Positions 32,778 to 41,768 of a stretch of 64,000 nucleotides of DNA are shown here, in pieces. Position 1 is the first letter of the stretch; every line of letters begins with the position of its first letter. The notes beneath the pieces are model-generated. The model did not search any database. It was not told where the DNA came from and saw nothing but the letters and a program-made list of their open reading frames with translations. A program made the translations under genes and the position numbers. Origin of the DNA: Thalassovita gelatinovora (lineage in GTDB: Bacteria; Pseudomonadota; Alphaproteobacteria; Rhodobacterales; Rhodobacteraceae); NCBI RefSeq assembly GCF_001458355.1, contig NZ_CYSA01000025.1:30578-94577 (forward strand), given 5' to 3'.

Positions 32778-34157
32778 ATGATCAGATCACGATTTTTGTT
32801 GCCGCTGGGATTCCTTCTGAGCGCCTGCATGTCGGTTGCGCCAAGCGAAATGCCGACCCGCGCCTCGACCACGTCCGACCCGCTGCTGCCACCGATGAAA
32901 ACCTTTGCCACCCCGCGCCCCGATGCGCCGAAGGCGTCGAATGCGGATATCGCGCGGGATTTTCTGGATCTGGCCTTCCGCTTGGAATCTGGACGGGAAT
33001 TACCGGTCCTGACCCGGTTCGAAGGCCCGATCACGCTGCGGGTTACCGGCAAGGCGCCGATCAGCCTGAATATCGATCTCAACAAGCTTCTGATCCGACT
33101 GCGGACCGAAGCCGGGATCGACATCCAAAGAACCCAGTCACAAAACGCGTCGATCACCATCGAAGCGGTCAGTCATGCCCAGATTCGCAAACAATTGCCG
33201 CAAGCGGCTTGTTTCGTGGTGCCGAATGTATCGAGTCTGGCGGAATATTCCGCAGCCCGCCGGTCGCAGCGCACCGACTGGAGCCGTTTGACCAAACGCG
33301 ACCGATTGGCGATCTTTGTACCCGCAGATGCGCCACCGCAGGAATTGCGCGATTGTCTGCACGAAGAACTGGCCCAGGCGCTTGGGCCGCTCAACGATCT
33401 GTACCGCCTGCCTGACAGCGTGTTCAACGATGACAATGTGCATACGGTGCTGACGGGCTATGACATGCTGATCTTGCGGGCATTCTATTCCCCACAATTG
33501 CAGTCCGGTTTGCACCGGGATGAAGTCGCGGCACGGTTGCCCAGTATTCTGGCACAGATGAATCCGGCCGGGGCGCGGCAGTCGCCGCGATACCTGCCCG
33601 CCACCCCGCGCAGCTGGATTGACGCGATTCAAGCCGCCTTGGGGCCCGGCAGCAATGCCGTCGCCCGCCGGGCCGCGGCGCAACGTGCGCTTGGCATCGC
33701 CCGCGCCGCTGGATGGACCGATCATCGCCGCGCCTTTTCTCATTATGCCCTGGGTCGGCTGACCCAGAATTACGATGCTGATATGGCGCTGTCGCATTTC
33801 CGGACAGCGCAAAAATTCTATGACCAGCAACCCGGAGCCAAGCTGCACAGCGCCCAGGTGGCGCAGCAATTGGCGGCTTATGCGATTAGCGAAGGACGCG
33901 GTCAGGCGGCGCTGGACATCATCGATCCCCATTTGAACGTCGCGGCCCAGCATGAAAATGCCGCGCTACTGTCGACCCTGCTTTTGCTGCGTGCCGAGGC
34001 TCTTGATCTGCTGGGACGCAGCACCGAGGCACGTCTGGTCAGGCTGGACAGTCTGGGCTGGGCGCGTTACGGGTTCGGGGCTGATTGGGCGGTTCGGGCC
34101 AAGTTGCGGGAAATTGCCGCGCTAAGTCCGCTGAAACGGAGAGACGGGCAAATATGA
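32778..34157 (+). CDS. DUF2927 domain-containing lipoprotein
   Basis: 459 residues from ATG 32778; the upstream extension lacks a signal. A lipoprotein signal ends at C17 (FLLSAC). The DUF2927 core (about 60-240) has ARDFLDLAFRLESGRELPVLTRFEGPITLRV, and DCLHEELAQALGPLNDLYRLPDSVFNDDNVHTVLTGYDMLILRAFYSP. The HEE motif with downstream Asp/Glu could be a zincin-like metal site, but this is inference. A helical, TPR-like C-terminal half follows (YALGRLTQNYDADMALSHFRTAQKFY). It sits between the MoxR ATPase and the VWA protein and overlaps the next small gene by 4 bases, so it is probably part of the same system on the periplasmic side. Confidence 0.82.
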   Translation: MIRSRFLLPLGFLLSACMSVAPSEMPTRASTTSDPLLPPMKTFATPRPDAPKASNADIARDFLDLAFRLESGRELPVLTRFEGPITLRVTGKAPISLNIDLNKLLIRLRTEAGIDIQRTQSQNASITIEAVSHAQIRKQLPQAACFVVPNVSSLAEYSAARRSQRTDWSRLTKRDRLAIFVPADAPPQELRDCLHEELAQALGPLNDLYRLPDSVFNDDNVHTVLTGYDMLILRAFYSPQLQSGLHRDEVAARLPSILAQMNPAGARQSPRYLPATPRSWIDAIQAALGPGSNAVARRAAAQRALGIARAAGWTDHRRAFSHYALGRLTQNYDADMALSHFRTAQKFYDQQPGAKLHSAQVAQQLAAYAISEGRGQAALDIIDPHLNVAAQHENAALLSTLLLLRAEALDLLGRSTEARLVRLDSLGWARYGFGADWAVRAKLREIAALSPLKRRDGQI

Positions 34158-34321
34158 TCGTAATTGTGGGGGCGGTTCTGGGCGCGATTTTTGGGGTCGT
34201 TCTGGCCAAACGGCGCAGCGGCAAGGGACTCGATATTCTGCAATATGCGGTCGGTTACGCCATTTTCTTCATGATAATCGGCCTGTTCATCACCATTTTC
34301 ATTCATCGCTCTGCGGTCTGA
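34154..34321 (+). CDS. Small two-helix membrane protein (55 residues)
   Basis: 55 residues beginning MIVIVGAVLGAIFGVVLAKR. Two membrane helices (about 2-18 and 31-50: YAVGYAIFFMIIGLFITIFI) joined by a basic loop KRRSGKGLD, so both ends are likely outside. Its ATG overlaps the DUF2927 stop (ATGA) and its TGA is 4 bases before the VWA gene, strong coupling on both sides. No family is recognised. A membrane anchor or adaptor for the MoxR/VWA pair is a guess. Confidence 0.75.
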   Translation: MIVIVGAVLGAIFGVVLAKRRSGKGLDILQYAVGYAIFFMIIGLFITIFIHRSAV

Positions 34322-34325
34322 CCCC

Positions 34326-35510
34326 ATGTTTTTGCCCTTCTTCGAAAACCTGAGAAAAGGCGGTATTCCGGTTTCCTTGCGCGAATATCTCAGCTTTCTC
34401 GAAGGAATGAAGTCGGGGTTGGTCACCTATGATGTGGACGGGTTTTATTACCTTGCCCGCGTGGCGATGGTGAAAGACGAACGCAATCTCGACAAATTCG
34501 ACCGCGCCTTTTCGGCGACCTTTCAAGGGCTGGAAAATATCCAGTTGGGCGATGTCATGGATGCGGTCGACATTCCTGCCGACTGGCTGGAAAAACTGGC
34601 CGAAAAGCATCTCAGCGCAGAAGAAAAAGCCGAAATAGAGGCCATGGGCGGCTTCGACAAGCTGATGGAAACGCTGAAGAAACGGCTTGAGGAACAAAAG
34701 GGACGCCATCAGGGCGGCAATAAATGGGTCGGCACCGCCGGCACCTCGCCCTTTGGGGCGTATGGTTACAATCCCGAAGGCGTACGGATCGGCCAGAAAG
34801 AAAGCCGTCACCAGCGCGCGACCAAGGTCTGGGACAAGCGCGAGTTCAAGAACCTCGACGGTGACGTGGAATTGGGCACACGCAATATCAAGGTGGCGCT
34901 GAAACGGCTGCGCCGCTGGGCGCGGGATGGCGCCCATGAGGAACTCGACCTCGACAATACGATCCGGGCCACGGCCGAACATGGCTATCTCGATGTGAAA
35001 ACCCGGCCCGAACGGCGCAATGCGGTCAAGGTCTTGCTGTTTCTCGACGTTGGTGGATCGATGGATCCGCATATCAAGGTGTTGGAAGAACTGTTTTCGG
35101 CGGCCAAGTCCGAATTCAAGCATATGGAGCATTTTTACTTCCACAACTGCCTCTACGAAGGGGTGTGGAAGGACAACCGCCGCCGCTGGGACAAACAGAT
35201 GCAGACATGGGATGTGCTGCATACTTACGGGTCCGATTACAAATGCATTTTCGTCGGCGATGCGTCGATGTCGCCCTATGAAATCGCTTATCCGGGCGGT
35301 GCGAACGAACATTGGAACGCCGAAACCGGGGAAACTTGGCTGCAACGCGCGCGCGAACAATGGCCTTCGCATATCTGGATCAACCCGGTACCGGAAAAAT
35401 ACTGGAATTACACCCAGTCGATCAAGATGATTTCCGACATTTTCAAAGGCAGCATGGTGCCGATGACGTTGGAAGGTATTGAACGCGGCATGAAGGAACT
35501 GACACGCTGA
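34326..35510 (+). CDS. VWA domain-containing CoxE-like protein
   Basis: 394 residues. The N-terminal half is the CoxE helical region (FENLRKGGIPVSLREYLSFLEGM, FYYLARVAMVKDERNLDKFDRAF). The VWA fold from about residue 235 has the metal-site start LLFLDVGGSMDPHI (D241-x-G-x-S245, a changed DxSxS with Gly in place of the middle Ser), the FHNCLYEGVW strand and FVGDASMSPYEI. It is the normal partner of MoxR ATPases. No signal peptide, so cytoplasmic. Part of the compact unit with the small membrane protein 4 bases upstream. Confidence 0.9.
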   Translation: MFLPFFENLRKGGIPVSLREYLSFLEGMKSGLVTYDVDGFYYLARVAMVKDERNLDKFDRAFSATFQGLENIQLGDVMDAVDIPADWLEKLAEKHLSAEEKAEIEAMGGFDKLMETLKKRLEEQKGRHQGGNKWVGTAGTSPFGAYGYNPEGVRIGQKESRHQRATKVWDKREFKNLDGDVELGTRNIKVALKRLRRWARDGAHEELDLDNTIRATAEHGYLDVKTRPERRNAVKVLLFLDVGGSMDPHIKVLEELFSAAKSEFKHMEHFYFHNCLYEGVWKDNRRRWDKQMQTWDVLHTYGSDYKCIFVGDASMSPYEIAYPGGANEHWNAETGETWLQRAREQWPSHIWINPVPEKYWNYTQSIKMISDIFKGSMVPMTLEGIERGMKELTR

Positions 35511-35588
35511 ACGCGCTTAGAATTCCACGCTGGGCCTGGCGGTTTCCTGACGCTTGCCCTTTCGCCTGACTGACCCCATATCTAAACC

Positions 35589-36275
35589 ATGTTGCGTTTC
35601 ACTCCGATCCTTCTGGCCATCCTCTATGGCATTGCGATGTACCGCTTTTCCGCCTGGCGTACGGCGAGAGAACTGGATGCGCAATCGACCGAACTGGCCG
35701 ATCCCGCGTTGAAACAGGTTACGGATCAGTTGGCCGCCGCGCTGGAACTGCCGCGCGTCCGGGTGTTTTTGTATGAAATTGCCCCAGTAAACGGATTGGC
35801 CGCCCCGGACGGGCGAATTTTCATCACACGGGGCTTTTACAACAAATTCAAACAGGGTGCGGTGACGGCCGAAGAAATGGCCAGCGTCATTGCCCACGAG
35901 CTGGGCCATGTTGCCTTGGGCCATTCACGGCGACGGATGATCGATTTTTCGGGCCAGAATGCGTTGCGCACCGCGATGGCGATGGTCTTGTCACGGCTGC
36001 TGCCGGGGATCGGCGGGTATCTGGCCACCGCGTTGACCCGGCTGCTGGCCGCGCGGCTGTCACGGTCGGATGAATACGAGGCGGATGAATATGCCGCCGC
36101 CCTGCTGACCAAGGCCGGGATCGGCACCGGTGCGCAGAAAGACCTGTTTCGCAAGCTGGAAGCGCTGACCCAATCCAATGCAGGGGCCGCACCGGCGTGG
36201 TTGTTAAGCCATCCGAAGACACCGGAACGGATCAAGGCGATCGAAAAGCTGGAACAACGCTGGCAGCGGGGCTAG
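35589..36275 (+). CDS. M48 family metalloprotease
   Basis: 228 residues. An N-terminal membrane helix or signal anchor (FTPILLAILYGIAMYRF), then the M48 zinc motif HELGH at residues 103-107 within MASVIAHELGHVALGHS, and a distal acidic ligand in RSDEYEADEYAAALL. LSHPKTPERIKAIEKL is the usual family end. The size matches small Ste24/HtpX relatives acting in membrane-protein or periplasmic quality control. It starts 78 bases past the VWA gene on the same strand and may belong to the same unit. Confidence 0.9.
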   Translation: MLRFTPILLAILYGIAMYRFSAWRTARELDAQSTELADPALKQVTDQLAAALELPRVRVFLYEIAPVNGLAAPDGRIFITRGFYNKFKQGAVTAEEMASVIAHELGHVALGHSRRRMIDFSGQNALRTAMAMVLSRLLPGIGGYLATALTRLLAARLSRSDEYEADEYAAALLTKAGIGTGAQKDLFRKLEALTQSNAGAAPAWLLSHPKTPERIKAIEKLEQRWQRG

Positions 36276-36310
36276 GGCACCGTCCCAATGCCCATTGCCA
36301 ACTCAGATTG

Positions 36311-36853
36311 TCACTCCGATAACGCTTTGCCCAGGCGCGGCAGCTTTGCCTTTTTCATCAGCGCCCTGACCTGCCATGGTTCGCCCGAAAGCCGTTCGGC
36401 TTCGGCCCGCACCTTGTCCACCACCGAGGCCACCAGATCGGGGTGCGCCTGCCAGATACCGTGCAGAAACCCGTCCGGATCTTGTCGTGTCAGACCTTCT
36501 TCGGCCAGAATATGGCGCGGAAAATCCTTGGCGTTCAAGGTCAGGATCAGATCGGCGCTCCCCGCAATGGCCGCCGCCAGAACATGGGCATCGGCGGCAT
36601 CGGGCAACCAAAGCCGGTCTTCCAGCGACGGTTTCCAAGTGACTTCGGCCTTGGGCCAATTGGCCTGTAACATCGCAATTTCGCCGCGCGCCTGCGGTTC
36701 ACCCTGTGGCCCCAGCTTGCGCGCCGCGCGGGCCCATTCTTCCAATATGCGGGCTGACCACAGCGGCGTAAACCCCCCTGCCCGCGCCACGCCCAACAGC
36801 ACTTCGCGCATCACCGTCGGGTAGATCACGCAGGTGTCGAGCAGAACCTTCAC
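36311..36853 (-). CDS. PIN domain-containing protein
   Basis: 180 residues from GTG 36853, whose GTGA overlaps the stop of the upstream methyltransferase by 4 bases; the longer frame lies wholly inside that gene. The PIN fold shows VLLDTCVIYP (first metal Asp), LEEWARAARKLG, and DAADAHVLAAAIAGSADLILTLNAKDFP (the other acids). PIN proteins are Mg2+-dependent ribonucleases, often VapC toxins. No antitoxin-like small gene is next to it and it is coupled to an rRNA methyltransferase, which speaks against a simple toxin-antitoxin pair. Confidence 0.82.
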   Translation of the reverse strand: MKVLLDTCVIYPTVMREVLLGVARAGGFTPLWSARILEEWARAARKLGPQGEPQARGEIAMLQANWPKAEVTWKPSLEDRLWLPDAADAHVLAAAIAGSADLILTLNAKDFPRHILAEEGLTRQDPDGFLHGIWQAHPDLVASVVDKVRAEAERLSGEPWQVRALMKKAKLPRLGKALSE

Positions 36854-38046
36854 AGCCGGAAGAACAGCGACTTGAGATAACCGCTCTCGGCGAGTTGCGG
36901 CATCAGCGGATGGTCGGCGCCAGCAAAACCGGTATGGATCAATTGCGCCTGTCGACCGGCACGACCAATGCCACGGGTACAGGCACCGCGGAATTTGGCC
37001 AGATCGGCAGCGTGAGAACACGAGCACAGAACCAGATACCCGTCTTCGGCCACCAGCAGGGCAGCCAGACGCGCAATACGTTCATAAGCGCGCAGACCTG
37101 CCTCCAACGCCTGTTTCGACGGCGCAAAGGCGGGCGGATCGCAGATCACCACGTCGAATTTTTCGCCCTCTTCACCCAAAGCGGTCAGAACATCAAAGGC
37201 GTCGCCCTTGCGGGTGGCAAACCTGTCAACCACGCCCATCGCATCTGCCCCGGCCCCGGCCAAAGTCAGCGCCGGTTCAGACCCGTCCACGGCAAGAGCG
37301 CTGGCCGCGCCACCGGCCAGTGCGGCCAAGGAAAATCCCCCGACATGGCTGAACACGTCCAAAACCCGCGCGCCTTGCGACAGCCGCGCCGCGAAGGCAT
37401 GATTGGGGCGTTGATCGAAGAACAAACCGGTTTTCTGACCTTCGGTCAGATCGGCCATATAGGTGGCTCCGTTCATCGGCACCGGGATCGGTGCCTCGGG
37501 GGCGGAGCCCCGGGCAATCCGGGTTTCGTTATCCAAGCCTTCCAATTGCCGGGCACGGCCGGAGGCGTTCTTGATCACCGTGGTGACGCCAGTGACAGCC
37601 ATCAGCGCATCGGAAAGCATGTCGAACGTCGCGTCGGCCCAAGCGGCATTGGGTTGCACCACCGCATGTGTGCCGAAGCGGTCGATCACGACCCCAGGCA
37701 ATCCGTCAGCTTCGGCATGGATCAGACGGTAGAACGGTGCGTCGAACAGACGTTCGCGCAGCGACAAAGCCTTGGTTAGACGTGTGGCAAACCAATCGTG
37801 ATCGATTGTCGCGGCGGGATCGCGGTCGAGCATCCGGCAGATGATCCGCGAATTGGCATTGAACGCCACCAGCCCCAGCGGTTGCCGGTCTGTGTCTTCC
37901 AACACCGCGATGGTACCGGGATCGAGTTGCCGGGTACGGCGGTCGGTGACAAGTTCATTTTCATAAACCCAAGGGAAGCCGTGCCGGATGGCGCGGGCAT
38001 TGGCTTTGGGTCTGAGGCGAATAACGGGATAAGAGGGCGCTGTCAT
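36850..38046 (-). CDS. Class I SAM-dependent rRNA methyltransferase (RlmI family)
   Basis: 398 residues. N-terminal PUA domain (VIRLRPKANARAIRHGFPWVYENEL, then GLVAFNANSRIICRML), the EEHI-like middle (HAEADGLPGVVIDRFG), and a Rossmann methyltransferase with GARVLDVFSHVGGFSLAALAGGA (motif I) and VVICDPPAFAPSK (catalytic/motif IV). These are features of RlmI, which makes m5C1962 in 23S rRNA, though the family has other members. ACSHAADLAKF near the end. It overlaps the PIN gene by 4 bases. Confidence 0.9.
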   Translation of the reverse strand: MTAPSYPVIRLRPKANARAIRHGFPWVYENELVTDRRTRQLDPGTIAVLEDTDRQPLGLVAFNANSRIICRMLDRDPAATIDHDWFATRLTKALSLRERLFDAPFYRLIHAEADGLPGVVIDRFGTHAVVQPNAAWADATFDMLSDALMAVTGVTTVIKNASGRARQLEGLDNETRIARGSAPEAPIPVPMNGATYMADLTEGQKTGLFFDQRPNHAFAARLSQGARVLDVFSHVGGFSLAALAGGAASALAVDGSEPALTLAGAGADAMGVVDRFATRKGDAFDVLTALGEEGEKFDVVICDPPAFAPSKQALEAGLRAYERIARLAALLVAEDGYLVLCSCSHAADLAKFRGACTRGIGRAGRQAQLIHTGFAGADHPLMPQLAESGYLKSLFFRL

Positions 38047-38084
38047 AGCGCCCTCTTATCCTTGTTTTTTCGGTTGGGGAAGAC

Positions 38085-38729
38085 CTAGCCTTGTGGCTGG
38101 GTTTCCAGACCGGCCACCATTTCGGTTACACCCTGCGGCGCGGACCCCGGCGCGGCCAGTTCTTGTGCGATCACATTGGCAAGATGCTGGGTGATCCGGA
38201 CCTTCTGGGTCAGGCCCTGCTGTTCCGCCGCCATTGCTCTGGACCCGCCGTAACCGCGCAGGTCGGCTTTGACTTCGTGAGTCGGCACAATCACATCGCC
38301 AGTGATGGGGTTGCGGACTGTCATGTTGAAATTGATCGAATGCACGCCACCGATCGTATAGCGGGTCTTTTCGGTCAGCGCGTGGAAACGGATCAGGTCG
38401 ATATCGACCACCACCGGCAAAGCACCGTCTTCGTTATTAATCTGCACCCGGGTCAGGCTGTCTTGAAAAATCTGGGCGATCTGAGCATGACGATCCCCCA
38501 TCGGATCACCGCGCCAGACGATATCGCCCATCGGGTAATACATGTTTGCTTCGGATGCACGTAGCGACCGCGATACTTTGACTGAGTAGTCAGCCACTGC
38601 CACGACGGGTGCAGCCGCTGTCATTTGGGGCATTTCCAGTGGAATGTTCCGCGATGCGGTGTCAATCGACGAACAAGCCGACAGGCCAAGTCCGATCGCC
38701 AACAGTAGTCCGGTACGAATGATATTCAT
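38085..38729 (-). CDS. Lipoprotein of unknown function (DUF6778-like)
   Basis: 214 residues. A lipoprotein signal ends LGLSAC (Cys about 19). The mature part has VVAVADYSVKVSRSLRASEANMYYPMGDIVWRGDPMGDRHAQI, VVVDIDLIRFHALTEKTRYTIGGVHSINFNMTVRNP. It resembles a Rhodobacterales lipoprotein family that I believe is filed as DUF6778. No enzymatic motif. It faces edd across a 305-base gap, whose distal part (38730-38979) shows no gene. Confidence 0.75.
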   Translation of the reverse strand: MNIIRTGLLLAIGLGLSACSSIDTASRNIPLEMPQMTAAAPVVAVADYSVKVSRSLRASEANMYYPMGDIVWRGDPMGDRHAQIAQIFQDSLTRVQINNEDGALPVVVDIDLIRFHALTEKTRYTIGGVHSINFNMTVRNPITGDVIVPTHEVKADLRGYGGSRAMAAEQQGLTQKVRITQHLANVIAQELAAPGSAPQGVTEMVAGLETQPQG

Positions 38730-38979
38730 TTTTCCATCTCCTTAGGCCAGTCCCCAGGCCAATTCGGTATGGTTTTCACTTTCCTGTCGAATTCAGGCGG
38801 ATTTTAGGCAAGTTTGGTGCAGAACCGGGATCATTCAGCGGCATTTCCGGGTTGTCCCCCAATGTGCCAACTAGACCGTGCAACCTTTGGTGTCTTTTGC
38901 TAGAGTACCAACATCACTGATTTTTCTAAACCGGACTGCCGCCGCCGCCCGCGTCGGACAGTCCGATAATATCGCACCC

Positions 38980-39008
38980 TTGCCATGTTACCGCTAACGA
39001 AGTATAGA
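38980..39008 (+). promoter_or_regulatory. Candidate edd promoter
   Basis: TTGCCA (38980-38985), 17-base spacer, TATAGA (39003-39008), 26 bases before the ATG chosen for edd. The spacer carries an operator-like palindrome. Confidence 0.55.
38985..39000 (+). promoter_or_regulatory. LacI/GalR-type operator-like palindrome in the edd promoter
   Basis: ATGTTACCGCTAACGA has GTTA/TAAC half-sites around a CCGC centre, the pattern of LacI-family operators (TGTTA-CCGS-TAACA; E. coli gluconate repressor GntR binds a closely related site). It fills the -35/-10 spacer, where a bound repressor would block polymerase. No LacI-type gene is in the window. Confidence 0.5.
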
Positions 39009-39034
39009 ATCCTCAAGTAGCGGAGATGTTCTCT

Positions 39035-40843
39035 ATGTCGCAGCTCAACGAAGTCATTTCACAAGTCACCGACCGGATTCGCGAAAGAAGCCATGAAAGT
39101 CGATCCACTTACCTGAACCGGATGCAGCAAGCTGCAGAAGACGGACCGCGCCGGGCGCATCTGACCTGTGGCAATCAGGCCCACGCCTATGCCGCGATGG
39201 GGACCGATCAACCGACGCTAATTTCGGCGCGGGCTCCCAATTTGGGCATTGTGACCGCCTATAACGATATTTTATCTGCGCATCAGCCGTTCGAACGCTT
39301 CCCTGCCCTGATCCGCGATACCGCCCGCCAAGCCGGAGCCACCGCACAGGTCGCTGGTGGTGTACCGGCGATGTGCGACGGCGTGACCCAGGGCCAGATC
39401 GGTATGGAACTGTCGTTGTTTTCGCGCGACGTGATCGCGCTGGCCGCGGGCATTGCACTGTCGCATAACACGTTTGATGCCGCCATTTACCTTGGCGTCT
39501 GCGACAAGATCGTGCCCGGTCTGGTGATTGCGGCGGCGACGTTCGGCTATCTGCCGGGAATTTTCCTGCCTGCCGGTCCGATGACCAGCGGGTTGCCCAA
39601 TGACGAAAAGGCCAAGGTGCGCCAGCTTTTTGCCACCGGCGAAGTCGGTCGTGACAAACTGATGGAGGCCGAAATGGCCTCTTATCACGGACCGGGCACC
39701 TGTACTTTCTATGGCACAGCCAATTCCAACCAGATGTTGATGGAATTCATGGGGCTGCATTTGCCGGGGTCTAGTTTCGTCAATCCGGGCACACCACTGC
39801 GCGATGCGCTGACGGTGGCGGGGACGCAGCGGGCGCTGGAAATCACTGGGTTGGGCAATGATTATCGTCCGGTTTCACAGGTTCTGGATGAACGCGCCTT
39901 CGTCAATGGCATTGTCGGATTGATGGCGACCGGCGGGTCGACCAATCTGGTGCTGCATCTGCCTGCCATGGCGCGAGCAGCGGGAATCCAGCTGAGTCTG
40001 GAGGATTTCAACGATATCAGTAAAGTGACGCCCTTGTTGGCCAAGGTTTATCCCAACGGTCTGGCCGATGTGAACCATTTCCATGCGGCGGGTGGTCTGG
40101 GTTTCATGATCGGGCAATTGCTGCGGGCCGGGTTACTGCACGAAGATGTCTGCACCGTGGCCGGTGACGGGCTGGACCGCTACACGCACGACCCCAAGCT
40201 GAAAAACGGTCGCGTTGTTTACGAACCCGGGCCGCGTGACAGTCTGAACGACAAGATCCTGCGCCCGGTTGATCAGGCGTTTCAGTCCAGCGGTGGTTTG
40301 CAACAGCTCAAAGGCAATCTTGGCCACGGCATCATGAAAGTGTCTGCAGTTGCCCCCGAACAGCGGGTGATCGAAGCACCCGCGCGGGTATTCCACACCC
40401 AAGAGGCAGTAAAGGATGCGTTCAAGGCAGGTGAGTTTACCTCGGACACCGTGGTGGTGGTGCGATTCCAAGGCCCTAAGGCCAATGGCATGCCGGAACT
40501 TCACGGGCTGACACCGACATTGGCGGTATTGCAGGATCGCGGTATCAAGGTTGCACTGGTCACCGACGGAAGGATGTCGGGCGCGTCGGGCAAGGTCCCC
40601 GCAGCCATCCATATCAGTCCCGAAGCAATGGCAGGCGGTCCGTTGGCGCGGGTGCGTGATGGCGATGTGATCCGGGTCGATGCCGTGACCGGGATTTTGG
40701 AAAACCTGACCGAAGATTTCGCCACGCGCGACGCCGTTCATCCCGATCTAAGCGGAAATAGCCACGGCATTGGCCGTGAATTATTCGAAACCTTCCGCGA
40801 AAACGTGGGCCTCGCCACCGATGGCGCGGCAGTGATTGTTTAG
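39035..40843 (+). CDS. edd: Phosphogluconate dehydratase
   Basis: 602 residues from ATG 39035; GGAG at 39022-39025 abuts the earlier ATG (39026) but lies nine bases before this one. IlvD/Edd family: the cluster-binding cysteines lie in [27 protein letters not shown] and [11 protein letters not shown], with the third in [25 protein letters not shown]. It dehydrates 6-phosphogluconate to KDPG in the Entner-Doudoroff pathway and carries an oxygen-sensitive 4Fe-4S cluster. eda follows after 10 bases. Confidence 0.96.
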   Translation: MSQLNEVISQVTDRIRERSHESRSTYLNRMQQAAEDGPRRAHLTCGNQAHAYAAMGTDQPTLISARAPNLGIVTAYNDILSAHQPFERFPALIRDTARQAGATAQVAGGVPAMCDGVTQGQIGMELSLFSRDVIALAAGIALSHNTFDAAIYLGVCDKIVPGLVIAAATFGYLPGIFLPAGPMTSGLPNDEKAKVRQLFATGEVGRDKLMEAEMASYHGPGTCTFYGTANSNQMLMEFMGLHLPGSSFVNPGTPLRDALTVAGTQRALEITGLGNDYRPVSQVLDERAFVNGIVGLMATGGSTNLVLHLPAMARAAGIQLSLEDFNDISKVTPLLAKVYPNGLADVNHFHAAGGLGFMIGQLLRAGLLHEDVCTVAGDGLDRYTHDPKLKNGRVVYEPGPRDSLNDKILRPVDQAFQSSGGLQQLKGNLGHGIMKVSAVAPEQRVIEAPARVFHTQEAVKDAFKAGEFTSDTVVVVRFQGPKANGMPELHGLTPTLAVLQDRGIKVALVTDGRMSGASGKVPAAIHISPEAMAGGPLARVRDGDVIRVDAVTGILENLTEDFATRDAVHPDLSGNSHGIGRELFETFRENVGLATDGAAVIV

Positions 40844-40853
40844 GACCGCGCAC

Positions 40854-41492
40854 ATGACCCCCCAAGATGCCAGCAGTTTCACCGAATCCCTATGCCATCG
40901 CGCCCCGGTCATTCCGGTGCTGGTGGTGGACGATCTGGACACAGCGCAACCGCTTGCCGCAGCGCTGGTTTCTGGCGGCCTGACGGTTCTTGAGGTCACG
41001 TTGCGCACCCCGGTCGCGTTGTCGGTGATCCGGGAAATGTCGCAAGTCACCGGCGGGATCGTCGGTGCAGGAACTGTGCTCACACCGGAAGACGCCGAAA
41101 ATGCCAAGGCGGCGGGGGCAGAATTCGCGGTCTCGCCCGGCGCGACCGACAGGTTGTTGTCGGCCTGCGAAGACATCGGCCTGCCGATCCTGCCCGGGGC
41201 GGCCACAGCCACTGAAGCGATGATGCTGCTGGAACGTGGATACAGCACCCAGAAATTTTTCCCTGCCGAAGCATCGGGCGGGGCCGCAATGTTGAAAGCG
41301 CTTGCCTCTCCCTTGCCGCAAATTCTGTTCTGCCCGACCGGTGGGATTGGCCATGACAATGCGCACGACTATCTGGCATTGCCGAATGTAGCCTGCGTCG
41401 GCGGCAGCTGGGTCGCGCCCAAGGATCTGGTTCAGGCAGGAAAATGGGCGGGGATCACCGATTTGGCCGCCGCAGCCAGCCAGTTGCGCTAA
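40854..41492 (+). CDS. eda: KDPG aldolase (2-dehydro-3-deoxyphosphogluconate aldolase)
   Basis: 212 residues from ATG 40854, with AGGA upstream. KDPG/KHG aldolase fold: APVIPVLVVDD, GLTVLEVTLRTPVAL (catalytic Glu), VGAGTVLTPEDAENA, FAVSPGATDRLL, and the Schiff-base Lys in YSTQKFFPAEASGG. CPTGGIGHDN follows. It splits KDPG to pyruvate and glyceraldehyde-3-phosphate, and forms the Entner-Doudoroff operon with edd. It converges with the small gene after glnE, leaving 6 bases. Confidence 0.96.
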   Translation: MTPQDASSFTESLCHRAPVIPVLVVDDLDTAQPLAAALVSGGLTVLEVTLRTPVALSVIREMSQVTGGIVGAGTVLTPEDAENAKAAGAEFAVSPGATDRLLSACEDIGLPILPGAATATEAMMLLERGYSTQKFFPAEASGGAAMLKALASPLPQILFCPTGGIGHDNAHDYLALPNVACVGGSWVAPKDLVQAGKWAGITDLAAAASQLR

Positions 41493-41498
41493 ACCCGA

Positions 41499-41768
41499 TT
41501 AACGTCCGCGCCGCGCACGCCAGCCGCCGCGGCGTTTCGGGCCAGCCATCTGCCCCAGCCCTTCGCGCAGCACCATCATCATCGGGTGATCGACAGGCTG
41601 CTGCGCATAGCGCGTGATCAGGTGTTTCAGCGCTTCCTGATTATCGGTCCCATCGGGCAGGCTAAGCGCCCAATCGAGGAAGACCGATCGGCATTCAGGT
41701 TCTGCAATCCCGTCGATCCGGAAACTTTCCCGGATCAATCCCTTTGGATCCAACAGATCCCGCGTCAT
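41499..41768 (-). CDS. Small protein coupled to glnE (89 residues)
   Basis: 89 residues whose ATG overlaps the glnE stop (ATGA). LLDPKGLIRESFRIDGIAEPECRSVFLDWALSLPDGTDNQEALKHLITRYAQQ, then DHPMMMVLREGL and a basic end (KRRGGWRARRGR). Mostly helical; no known domain recognised by me. Similar short genes appear in Rhodobacterales. The tight coupling suggests joint expression with GlnE, but no functional link is shown. Confidence 0.75.
   Translation of the reverse strand: MTRDLLDPKGLIRESFRIDGIAEPECRSVFLDWALSLPDGTDNQEALKHLITRYAQQPVDHPMMMVLREGLGQMAGPKRRGGWRARRGR

Noticed and set aside
36854..37027. ATG-started N-terminal extension of the PIN protein
   Set aside because: The extension lies wholly within the methyltransferase gene, while the GTG at 36853 gives a clean 4-base overlap and starts directly at the PIN fold.
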